A stretch of DNA of 14,919 nt, taken from positions 1 to 14,919 of the forward strand of contig DATAXV010000113.1 in NCBI GenBank assembly GCA_036272915.1, read 5' to 3'. Origin of the DNA: DATAXV01 sp036272915 (GTDB taxonomy: Bacteria > Chloroflexota > Dormibacteria > Dormibacterales > Dormibacteraceae). This document shows positions 7,338-14,129 of this stretch, piece after piece (within the stretch, counting starts at the first letter, position 1; the number at the start of each line of letters is the position of its first letter). The position numbers and the translations under genes were made by a program. The notes under the pieces are model-generated. The model ran no database searches. It was not told the origin of the DNA and saw only the letters and a program-made list of their open reading frames with translations.

Positions 7338-8837
7338 ATGGGGATCAGGGTCGAGACGGCGGCGGGCACGGTCGAGGGGGTTCGGACGGGTGCGGTGACG
7401 TCCTGGAAGGGCATCCCCTACGCGGCGCCGCCCGTGGGTCCGCTGCGCTTCGCGCCGCCACGGCCGGCCGTCCCCTGGACGGGTGTCCGGGACTGCACCC
7501 GGTACGGGCCGATCTCGCTGCAGCCCGACCCCGATCCGCTGGCGGTCTGGATCCCCGCCTGCGAGGCCGCCTTCTTCATCCCCGATGCCGTCCAGGCCGA
7601 GGACTGCCTGAACCTCAACGTCTGGTCCCCGTCCGGCGGCGGGAGCGGCAGGCACGCCGTGTACCTGTGGATCCACGGCGGCGCCTGGGTGATCGGCTCC
7701 GGCACCGCGCCCTGGACCGACGGGAGCCGTCTGGCTGCGAGCGAGGACATCGTCGTGGTGTCGCTCAACTACCGGCTCGGCGCGCTGGGCGCGCTGGCCG
7801 TCGATGAGGAGGCGAGGCTCGGCAACGACTTCCTGCTCGACACGATCGCGGCTCTGAGCTGGATCCGGGAGAACATCGCCGCGTTCGGCGGCGATCGGGA
7901 CCGCGTCACCGTCGGCGGGGAGTCGGCCGGCGCGATGATGGTCTGCGCTCTGCTCGCCAGCCCCAGGGCGCGGGACCTCTTCCACGGCGCCATCGTCCAG
8001 AGCGGGCACGGCTCCGCGGACGCCGGCGTCGAGGCCGCGCACCGGGCGCGCGACCTCTTCCTCCGCGAGCTGGGTCCCGGATCCGAGGCGCCGACGCTGG
8101 AGCGGCTCCGGGCGGCGGCGGTCCCGGATCTGATGGACGCGCAGCGCCGGATGCGACGCGAGATGATCACCCCCTTCCGACCGGTGGTCGATGGCGACGT
8201 GCTGCCGCTGCCGGTGATCGACGCCTTAAACCGCGACGAGCACAACATCTTCGAGGCGATCGGATGGGGCTACGGGGTCGGAGAGGAGGTGCCGCTCCGC
8301 CGGCGGCTCGAGCGGATGCTGCTGGAGCCGGATCCGGCGCTGCTCGATGAGCTCACCGCGGCCTATCGCGGTCTGGCGGCCACCGACCAGGCGGTCTGGA
8401 ACCTCCTGCGCACGGACCTCGACTGGCGCCTGCCGCAGCGGGATCTCGCCGCCTTCCACGCCGACACCGGCGCTCCCGTGTACCGCTACGAGTTCGACTT
8501 CCGATCGCCGGTGCGCGGCGGCGTGCTCTCCGCGTCCCACGCCATGGACATACCCTTCCCCTTCGGCAACCTCGACCAGCCGGGAGTGGACGAGCTCACA
8601 GGGGACGACGGCGAGAGTCCCGGCCGGCGGCGGGTGGCGACCCAGTGCAGGCAGGCGTGGGGGTCGTTCGTCAGGGATGGCAGGCCGAGCTCGGAGCAGC
8701 TGCCGGAGTGGCCACGCTACGAGCGGGATCGACGGGAGACGACGGTGATCGGGCCGGATCCCTCGGCCGGGTCCGACCCTCACGCTTCGCGGCTGGACCG
8801 CTGGCGGGAGGTATCGAGGGTCCCGCCTCTGAGCTGA
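7338..8837 (+). CDS. Type-B carboxylesterase, 499 aa, with an apparent internal deletion near residue 297
   Basis: GGAGGT precedes the ATG. The alpha/beta-hydrolase marks are clear: EDCLNLNVW (about 88-96), oxyanion HGG (113-115), nucleophile Ser196 in GGESAG, acid Glu301 in NRDEHNIF, and His401 in SASHAMDIPF. No signal peptide is seen, so it probably acts in the cytoplasm on small esters. In B. subtilis p-nitrobenzyl esterase the Ser-Glu distance is about 121 residues (189 to 310), while here it is 105. The missing part is the strand usually written VPLLIGTN just before the acid: here PVIDAL runs directly into NRDEHN. The joint holds a TTA leucine codon (8226-8228), unusual in such GC-rich DNA. 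The frame is kept, so protein may be made, but loss of a core strand could spoil it. It is the last gene of the operon and converges on the lipoprotein gene. Confidence 0.9.
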   Translation: MGIRVETAAGTVEGVRTGAVTSWKGIPYAAPPVGPLRFAPPRPAVPWTGVRDCTRYGPISLQPDPDPLAVWIPACEAAFFIPDAVQAEDCLNLNVWSPSGGGSGRHAVYLWIHGGAWVIGSGTAPWTDGSRLAASEDIVVVSLNYRLGALGALAVDEEARLGNDFLLDTIAALSWIRENIAAFGGDRDRVTVGGESAGAMMVCALLASPRARDLFHGAIVQSGHGSADAGVEAAHRARDLFLRELGPGSEAPTLERLRAAAVPDLMDAQRRMRREMITPFRPVVDGDVLPLPVIDALNRDEHNIFEAIGWGYGVGEEVPLRRRLERMLLEPDPALLDELTAAYRGLAATDQAVWNLLRTDLDWRLPQRDLAAFHADTGAPVYRYEFDFRSPVRGGVLSASHAMDIPFPFGNLDQPGVDELTGDDGESPGRRRVATQCRQAWGSFVRDGRPSSEQLPEWPRYERDRRETTVIGPDPSAGSDPHASRLDRWREVSRVPPLS

Positions 8838-8852
8838 CGCCTCGCGGTCAGC
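8833..8852. terminator. Short palindrome spanning both convergent stop codons, possible bidirectional terminator
   Basis: GCTGAC (8833-8838) and GTCAGC (8847-8852) pair perfectly around an 8-nt loop. The left arm contains the TGA stop of the esterase, the right arm the TGA stop (read on the minus strand) of the lipoprotein gene, whose ends are only 10 nt apart. There is no T-tract, and a 6-bp stem is modest, so a terminator role is only possible. Confidence 0.35.
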
Positions 8853-10083
8853 CCGCGCAGGCCTTGAGGAGCTGGTCGGCGGCGCCCGAGCCGCGCCCGT
8901 CGTCGTTGCTGGTGAGCAGCAGCACGCAGTTCGAGTTGGCGATGGGGAGGACGTCGCGCAGGCGGCCGTGACCGGTGACCACGTTGTAGCTCCCGGTGAC
9001 CGCGCTCGGGTTCGCCGGGTTGACGATCACCTGCATCAGCGCCTGGCCGTTGAGCTCGGTGACCAGAAGCGAGGGCTGGACGTTCGCCGAGGGTGCCCAC
9101 CAGGCGATGCCGGAGGGCGCCCACGAGAAGTCGGGGCCGCTGCTGAGGATGGGCGGGGTGTCGGGAGGGAGGCCCCCGGGGTCGGCCACCGAGGTGCGCG
9201 TGTTGGCCGCGTACAGCGGCCAGCCGTAGAACGCGCCCTTCTGGATCACCTCGATCTCGTCGCGGTGGTACAGGCCGAGGTCGCCGGTCGGACCGTTGAC
9301 GGACGCGTACATGACGCCGGCCGAGGTCCAGGCGATCCCCTGCGGATTGCGCAGCCCGTAAGCCCAGATCGGCGAGTTGGGGAACGGGTTGTCCGAGGGG
9401 ATCCCGCCGGTGGGCGTGATGCGCAGGATCTTGCCGTCCAGGTTGGAGAGGCTCATCGCGTTGGTCGGCACGTAGGCGTCGCCGGTGGTGATGTAGAGGT
9501 CGCCGTCGGGGCCGAACGCGATCCGCCCGCCGTAGTGGCAGCACTGGGTGGCGATGTTGCCCTCGGTGACGGTGAGCAGGTTGGTCGGGGCGCCGAGCTG
9601 GATCCCGTCGGGCCCTCCCGCCGTGACCATGAATCGAGCGATGTGGTCGTTGTTGTCGGGTCCCGTGTAGTCGACGTACAGATAGGGCTGGCTCGGATAT
9701 TGGGGATCGAGGGCGAGGCCCAGGACGCCGCTCTCGTCGCCGGGGGCGGCGTGAACGGACAGCTTGGTGAGAGGGGTGGGGTCGAGAGCCCCGCCCGCCC
9801 TGACGTGGACGATCGGGCCGTACCGCTCGGAGACGATGAAGCTGCCGTCGGGGAGCTCGACCGCCGCCCAGGGGACGGTGAGCCCGCTGCTGAAGGCGGT
9901 GACGGTGAACGAGTCCTGCGTCGCCGGCTGCATGGGCGTCGGAGTGGGCACGGGCGTCGGACTCGCCGAGACATGCGGCGTCGGCGAGGGTGAGCGCTTC
10001 GCCTTGGCCGGGCTGCCGCAGGCCGTGACCAGCAGCACCATGGCCAGGAGTGCGGCGATGCGCAGGTCTCTGGGCAGCACCAT
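8848..10083 (-). CDS. PQQ-type glucose/sorbosone dehydrogenase family lipoprotein, 411 aa
   Basis: The ATG at 10083 begins a lipoprotein signal: two basic residues, a hydrophobic stretch and the lipobox VTAC with Cys22, so the mature protein should be lipid-anchored outside the membrane. A flexible Pro/Thr/Ser linker follows (about 30-52). The rest is a six-bladed propeller of the soluble glucose dehydrogenase (GSDH/YliI-like) family, with GDESGVLGLALDPQY, HYGGRIAFGPDGDLYITTGD, IWAYGLRNPQGIAW and FSWAPSGIAWW at the usual places. In characterised members calcium and PQQ oxidise aldose sugars or sorbosone, but many actinobacterial members are untested. No PQQ synthesis genes are in the window. 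The ribosome binding site is weak. It lies downstream of the VOC gene on the same strand but behind a strong hairpin, so it probably has its own promoter in 10084-10215. Confidence 0.88.
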   Translation of the reverse strand: MVLPRDLRIAALLAMVLLVTACGSPAKAKRSPSPTPHVSASPTPVPTPTPMQPATQDSFTVTAFSSGLTVPWAAVELPDGSFIVSERYGPIVHVRAGGALDPTPLTKLSVHAAPGDESGVLGLALDPQYPSQPYLYVDYTGPDNNDHIARFMVTAGGPDGIQLGAPTNLLTVTEGNIATQCCHYGGRIAFGPDGDLYITTGDAYVPTNAMSLSNLDGKILRITPTGGIPSDNPFPNSPIWAYGLRNPQGIAWTSAGVMYASVNGPTGDLGLYHRDEIEVIQKGAFYGWPLYAANTRTSVADPGGLPPDTPPILSSGPDFSWAPSGIAWWAPSANVQPSLLVTELNGQALMQVIVNPANPSAVTGSYNVVTGHGRLRDVLPIANSNCVLLLTSNDDGRGSGAADQLLKACAG

Positions 10084-10215
10084 GCCAGTCTCGCTGTTCC
10101 ACGCGTGCCTGGCACGGCCAGATGCCGAGTCGAGAGTCGTTGGAGGGTCTGGGACGCGGGTGGCGGGCGTCCCCGCCTGCCGAGAGTCGAGGTCGTACCG
10201 ACGACCCGCAGACGA

Positions 10216-10250
10216 TGCCGCACCCGCTGCCCACGGGAGCGGATGCGGCA
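10216..10250 (-). terminator. Strong hairpin downstream of the VOC gene, probable terminator
   Basis: TGCCGCACCCGCT (10216-10228) and AGCGGATGCGGCA (10238-10250) form a 13-bp stem with one C-A mismatch and a 9-nt loop. It begins 12 nt after the VOC stop codon in the direction of transcription. No T-tract follows, which is common for GC-rich actinobacterial terminators. It would shield the lipoprotein gene from VOC transcription. Confidence 0.6.
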
Positions 10251-10262
10251 GTGCGTGACGAG

Positions 10263-10586
10263 TTAGGCGTCCGCGACGATCCCGACGATGCTGCCTCCGG
10301 CGTTCTTGACCTGGGCCATCTGGCGGCCGGGTCCGACTGTGCGCACGTCCTGGACGAGTTCGGCGCCGGCGTCGAGAAGTTGCTGCAGGCTCGCCTTGAT
10401 GTCCTCCACCGCCCAGTAGGCGATCGGGCCGGTGGTCGAACCGCTGGGGTCGAGGCCGATCTCGAGGTCGCCGGTCCGGAAGCCGGTGTAGTAGGGAGCG
10501 TCGGCGTAGGGCTCCACGCCGAGCATGGCCCGGAAGATCTTCTTGTCGGCGTCCATGTCCTTGGCCGGGAACACGAGCAGGCACAT
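10263..10586 (-). CDS. VOC superfamily (glyoxalase/bleomycin-resistance-like) protein, 107 aa
   Basis: A short single-domain protein with the beta-alpha-beta-beta-beta pattern of the vicinal oxygen chelate fold: MCLLVFPAKDMDADKKIFRA, then GVEPYADAPYYTGFRTGDLEIGL, a second module beginning PIAYWAVEDIKASLQQLLDAGA, and the end MAQVKNAGGSIVGIVADA. The ATG at 10586 has GAAGGTG upstream; a GTG three codons earlier (10595), with GGAG before it, is an equally good start. Few conserved metal ligands are visible (no HxxxE pair at the usual places), so binding rather than lyase activity is possible. Members of the superfamily include glyoxalase I, extradiol dioxygenases and antibiotic-binding proteins; sequence does not decide which. 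It is divergent from the broken RibD/DHFR-like gene over about 226 nt and followed by a hairpin. Confidence 0.82.
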   Translation of the reverse strand: MCLLVFPAKDMDADKKIFRAMLGVEPYADAPYYTGFRTGDLEIGLDPSGSTTGPIAYWAVEDIKASLQQLLDAGAELVQDVRTVGPGRQMAQVKNAGGSIVGIVADA

Positions 10587-10812
10587 ACCTTTCACCTTCT
10601 TTCTCCTCTGTGTTGCATCCGTCCTGGCCGAGCTCGGTCGCCCGGCCGGGGGATGGCGTTCGATGGTCGTCATGCTATGTGCGGCTCTGTGACCCAGGCT
10701 TCTCGATTTCTGATCGATCTCGTCAGCCGCCTCGTGGGTCCCGGGAGGATATCCCCGGGTCACGCTGTGGGGGAGAGGAGCGTGACCGGTTGACGCCCAG
10801 GAGGTGCCGCAG

Positions 10813-11112
10813 GTGCTCATCGTGCAGGAGTTCGTGTCGGTCGACGGTTTCGCCGCCGATGTCAACGGCGAATTCGGCTTCGGAGGCGTGGTCTCGGATT
10901 GGTCGCCGATGGATGCCGATCAGCTGCGTCTCGTCGACCAATCCGGAGCGCTTCTTCTGGGCCGCGTGACCTACGGGCTGTTCGCGGCGGTCTGTAAACA
11001 CCTCCCGGCCCACCACAGTTCAAATCGACTGTTTCCCGGGGCCCTGATTAGCTCTAGCGGCCGACATCTGAGGGTGGCCAGGCCCCCAACCAATGGCCCT
11101 CGAGACGCCTAA
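10813..11112 (+). pseudogene. RibD C-terminal/DHFR-like domain gene, truncated after about 60 codons
   Basis: The GTG at 10813 lies 6 nt after a perfect AGGAGGTG (10799-10806), so it is preferred to the GTG at 10804. The start reads VLIVQEFVSVDGFAADVNGEFGF and then QSGALLLGRVTYGLFAAV, the typical N-terminus of the small dihydrofolate-reductase-like proteins (RibD C-terminal fold), where LLLGRxTYexfa is the NADPH-side motif. From about 10990 the likeness ends: the frame goes on with unrelated residues to a stop at 11112, and the remaining roughly 120 residues of the domain are not found in the window. GC also falls from about here. The gene thus looks cut by the event that brought in the tetracycline-protection locus. 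Its former role is unknown; these proteins often are stress-linked reductases. Confidence 0.75.
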
Positions 11113-11158
11113 CATGGTGGCTGTAGGAACGTCCACCCTGATCGAGCAGGAGGAGAAG

Positions 11159-11266
11159 ATGCGGGCAGCGTCCATGTCCATAGAGAGGAACTTCGTGACC
11201 GTAAACCTCGGAGGGCGTGACGTTTGCAGCATCAAACACTCAACCTGGGGATCCTTGCCCATGTAG
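11159..11266 (+). CDS. Possible 35-aa leader peptide overlapping the start of the ribosomal-protection gene
   Basis: A strong AGGAGGAG (11148-11155) stands just before the ATG at 11159. The ORF reads MRAASMSIERNFVTVNLGG, continues RDVCSIKHSTWGSLPM and stops at 11266, overlapping the tet-type gene (start 11224) by 43 nt in another frame. An in-frame ATG at 11114 would add 15 codons but has no clear binding site. Short leader ORFs with attenuation are known ahead of tet(M) and erm genes, and this ORF has a better ribosome binding site than the resistance gene. Translation through the overlap could couple the two. It may also be a chance ORF or a remnant; there is no proof of translation. Confidence 0.45.
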   Translation: MRAASMSIERNFVTVNLGGRDVCSIKHSTWGSLPM

Positions 11267-13182
11267 ACGCCGGTAAGACAACTCTTACCGAGCAGCTGCT
11301 CTACTCCGCCGGCATCATCGATGAGATCGGGAGCGTCGACGCCGGCACAACTCAGACTGATTCGCTGGCGCTGGAGCGCCAGCGCGGCATCACGATCAAG
11401 TCGGCCGTGGTGTCTTTTGCGATCGATGACGTCACCGTCAATCTGATCGACACCCCTGGACACCCGGACTTCATCACCGAGGTCGAGCGTGCCCTGAGCG
11501 TCCTCGATGGGGCAGTCCTCGTGATCTCCGCCGTCGAGGGCGTACAGCCCCAGACCCGTATCTTGATGCGGGCGTTGCAGCGGCTTCGCATCCCGCTGCT
11601 GATCTTCGTGAACAAGATCGACCGAATGGGCGCCGACGCTGGGCGAGTACTGCATGCGATCTCCGAGCGCTTGTCGACAGCCACGATCCCGATGGGGTCC
11701 GTCGATCGGCTCGGCACTCGCGGTGCGCAGGTCACTGCGTACACCGCCCACACCCCCGCGTTTTGCTCTCACGCCGTCGAGGTGTTGGCCGAGCGTGACG
11801 ACGCGCTCCTCGCCGCATATGTGGATGATGCCGCGCAGCTCGCCTCTGGGCGGCTGAGGAAAGCGCTCGCGACCCAGACGCAGCAAGCATTCGTCTATCC
11901 CGTTTTCTTCGGATCCGCGATCACTGGTGCGGGCGTCCCAGCGCTCATGAAGGGCATCGCCGAACTGCTGCCGAGCTCGACAAGTGATTCGGAGGGGCAT
12001 GTCTCAGCAACGATCTTCAAAATCGAACGAGGCACAAGCGCGGAAAAGATCGCGTACGTCCGCATGTTCTCAGGAACCATTCGGGTGCGCGACCAGCTGC
12101 GCTTCGGTCAGGGCCAGGTAGGGAAGGCGACAGCGATCGCCGTGTTCGAACGCGGGCTCGCGGTGCAGCGGCTGTCGGTCTCTGCCGGGGCGGTCGCGAA
12201 GCTTTGGGGACTGACGGAGGTCAGGATCGGTGACCGGATCGGCGAGAACGAGGAAGGTGGCATACTTCACCGGTTTCCGCCACCTACACTGGAGGCGGTC
12301 GTCGTCCCGGCTAGCTCCGCGGACAGCGCGCGGCTGCGGGCAGCGCTCACGCAGCTCGCGGAGCAGGACCCGCTGATCAATGTCCGTCAGGACGAGACGA
12401 GCCGGGGTGTCTCGATCTCGCTCTACGGCGAGGTCCAAAAGGACGTGATCCAGGAGACGCTCGCGAGCGAGTTCGGCATCAACGTCACGTTCCGCGAGAC
12501 GACACCTATCCACATCGAGCGCCCGATTCGCATCGGCGAAGCGGTCGAGGTGCTGCACGCTGAGTCGAATCCGTTTCTCGCCACGATCGGGCTGCGCATC
12601 GAGCCGGCGCCGGTCGATTGCGGTATCGACTTCCAATTGGCCGTCGACCACTCGGCTGTCCCTCTGTACATCTACAAGACGATCGAGAGCTTCCGGGAAC
12701 ACATGGCCGGGTACGTCAGTGAGGCCCTTCAGGAGGGCCTTTTCGGCTGGCGGGTCAGCAACTGCATCGTGACGATGATCGAATGCGTCTACAGCATTCC
12801 CGACGGCCCTCCATCGAGGCGCGGGCCGCCCAGCACCGCGGCCGACTTCCGAAAGCTGACGCCGCTCGTTCTGCGGCAGGCGCTCGTCGAGGCCAGGGTC
12901 GTCGTTTGCGAGCCGACGATTCGCGTCAGCGTCGAGGTCCCGGCCGCGACGAACGGCGCGGTGATGTCGGCGCTCGCTCGGTTGGGAGCGGCTGGACAGA
13001 CGGCATCGATACGCGGGCAGCTGGCGACGATCGAGGCGGTGCTGCGGGTCGCGCAGACGCAGGAGCTTCGGCGCCAGTTGGCGAGTCTGACCGGCGGTGA
13101 GGGCATCGTCGAATCGAGCTTCGCTGGCTACCAGCCGGTGCACGGCCGCCAGCCCTCCCTGCCGATCATGACGAAGGGGTGA
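11224..13182 (+). CDS. Tetracycline-type ribosomal protection protein (translational GTPase, Tet/Otr(A)-like), 652 aa
   Basis: The TTG at 11224 has GGAGGG 8 nt upstream and places LNLGILAHVDAGKTTLTE at the N-terminus as in the family. GTPase motifs are intact: AHVDAGKT (12-19), RGIT (54-57), DTPGH (76-80), NKID (130-133), GSA (230-232). EF-G-like domains II-V follow, with the domain IV strand and loop ending in PPSTAADFRKLTPLVL, and an FGW/GLYGW-like block at EGLFGWRVSNC. Such proteins bind the ribosome like EF-G and release tetracycline with GTP hydrolysis. The sequence is of the actinobacterial branch near Otr(A), not the mobile tet(M)/tet(O) branch. The end GYQPVHGRQPSLPIMTKG lacks about 20 residues of the usual C-terminal helix. 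GC is visibly lower than in the left half of the window, which suggests a separate origin. Resistance itself is not shown by sequence. Confidence 0.9.
   Translation: MQHQTLNLGILAHVDAGKTTLTEQLLYSAGIIDEIGSVDAGTTQTDSLALERQRGITIKSAVVSFAIDDVTVNLIDTPGHPDFITEVERALSVLDGAVLVISAVEGVQPQTRILMRALQRLRIPLLIFVNKIDRMGADAGRVLHAISERLSTATIPMGSVDRLGTRGAQVTAYTAHTPAFCSHAVEVLAERDDALLAAYVDDAAQLASGRLRKALATQTQQAFVYPVFFGSAITGAGVPALMKGIAELLPSSTSDSEGHVSATIFKIERGTSAEKIAYVRMFSGTIRVRDQLRFGQGQVGKATAIAVFERGLAVQRLSVSAGAVAKLWGLTEVRIGDRIGENEEGGILHRFPPPTLEAVVVPASSADSARLRAALTQLAEQDPLINVRQDETSRGVSISLYGEVQKDVIQETLASEFGINVTFRETTPIHIERPIRIGEAVEVLHAESNPFLATIGLRIEPAPVDCGIDFQLAVDHSAVPLYIYKTIESFREHMAGYVSEALQEGLFGWRVSNCIVTMIECVYSIPDGPPSRRGPPSTAADFRKLTPLVLRQALVEARVVVCEPTIRVSVEVPAATNGAVMSALARLGAAGQTASIRGQLATIEAVLRVAQTQELRRQLASLTGGEGIVESSFAGYQPVHGRQPSLPIMTKG
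12722..12743 (+). other. Terminator-shaped hairpin inside the ribosomal-protection gene
   Basis: AGGCCCT (12722-12728) and AGGGCCT (12734-12740) pair perfectly with a 5-nt loop and run straight into TTTT (12740-12743). It codes the conserved residues EALQEGLFGW, so codon choice may alone explain it, but it has the form of an intrinsic terminator. Confidence 0.4.
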
Positions 13183-13629
13183 CTATTAGCAATCGGACCC
13201 CGAATCAGAGAGATCGCCGAGTGCCGTATCCCGTGGGGCCGGGCCTCTACGCCGGCGGCCTACCCTTGAGTTCGGACCATCCGGTAGATCGACGTCGTCG
13301 TTGGCCGCGAGCCCTTGCCGGCCCGGTCGAGGCCGGTGAAGTTGGCCCAGGCTCTGATCCTCGCCGGCCAATCCACGCGGTGAGGGCGGCCAGGATTCGC
13401 GGCAGCGTGTCCCAGTCGCATTCCGAGCGAAGCTTTCCGAGGACGGCGGCGGGCCGCGATCCAGATCCTGGTGCTCGAGGTCCAGCGAGGCGACCCTCGC
13501 CGCTCCAGACGCCGAGATCCGAGAGCAACCGGATGAGGCCCGATCCCGCGCCGGATCGGGCCCCTCACCCTCGATCGTCTCGACACCTTTTTCTGGGCTG
13601 CTGCCCAAAGCGTCACGCTCGTCTCCTCT
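13183..13629. other. 447 nt without a recognisable gene between the tet-type gene and the MFS half-gene
   Basis: A plus-strand frame is open from 13179 through this stretch into the MFS fragment, but its residues here (Arg/Pro-rich, no membrane segments) look like noncoding shadow. A minus-strand frame at 13247-13528 contains a helix-like block, CDWDTLPRILAALTAWIGRR, and could be the relic of another gene; I do not recognise it. The first 40 nt after the stop, read in the shifted frame, give RTPNQRDRRVPY, which faintly resembles the Arg-Thr-Asp-x-Asn-Pro...Arg-Arg-Glu-Tyr tail expected of the tet-type protein. No RNA gene was seen. Confidence 0.4.
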
Positions 13630-14129
13630 CCCGCGATTTGGGTTTCTCGGCCGGACTTATCGGCGCCGTCTACAGTGCCGGAACCGTGGGCGGCCTGCTC
13701 GCCGCAGCGACGGCGCGGCGTATTGGCCTTCGCATTGGCCCGGGCCGCTCGATCGTCACAGGTTCGACGCTTCGCAGCGCGGGCATGATGCTCCTGCCTG
13801 TCGCCGTCGTGGCGGGATCATTTGCCGTCCCGGTCGTCTTCATCAGCCGACTAGTGAACGCCTTTGGCTGGACGTTGTGGGATGTACACCAAGAGACGAC
13901 GAAGCAACGCCTCCTCAGCGACGTCTATCGTGGTCGAGCCAACGCCGCTGTCCTCTTCATCTTCGGAACCGCGCTGGCCGTCGGCTCAGCCGCGGGCGCT
14001 GGTCTGGTTGCCTTGACGACCGTTCCCGTGACCCTTGCTGTGTGTGCGCCCGTCACGCTAGCCGCACCTGCTTGGCTGATGCTGCGCGGCGCCTTGGGTG
14101 AGGGATGGGCAGCAGAGAACGGACGATGA
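13630..14129 (+). pseudogene. C-terminal half of an MFS exporter (N-terminal half missing)
   Basis: From about 13623 the frame reads LLSRDLGFSAGLIGAVYSAG, then a polar loop, and four more hydrophobic spans ending ITLAAPAWLMLRGALG-like before the stop at 14129. This is the pattern of spans 7/8 to 12 of a 12-TM major facilitator protein of the MFS_3/Cmr/MefA-like kind, with the cytoplasmic loop GRANAAVLFIFGTALAVG before the last spans. The first six spans, with motif A, are nowhere upstream, and no start with a ribosome binding site precedes the homologous part. It therefore looks like a truncated efflux gene left beside a ribosomal-protection gene, a pairing also seen for resistance genes of tetracycline-producing actinomycetes. 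The reading frame being still open suggests the loss is not very old. Confidence 0.7.

Noticed and set aside
10689..10763. GTGACCC ... GGGTCAC inverted repeat upstream of the RibD/DHFR-like gene as an operator
   Set aside because: The arms are more than 60 nt apart and short, so chance is likely.
11020..12000. 326-codon minus-strand frame opposite the ribosomal-protection gene
   Set aside because: No known motifs, and the plus strand has all GTPase motifs in frame.
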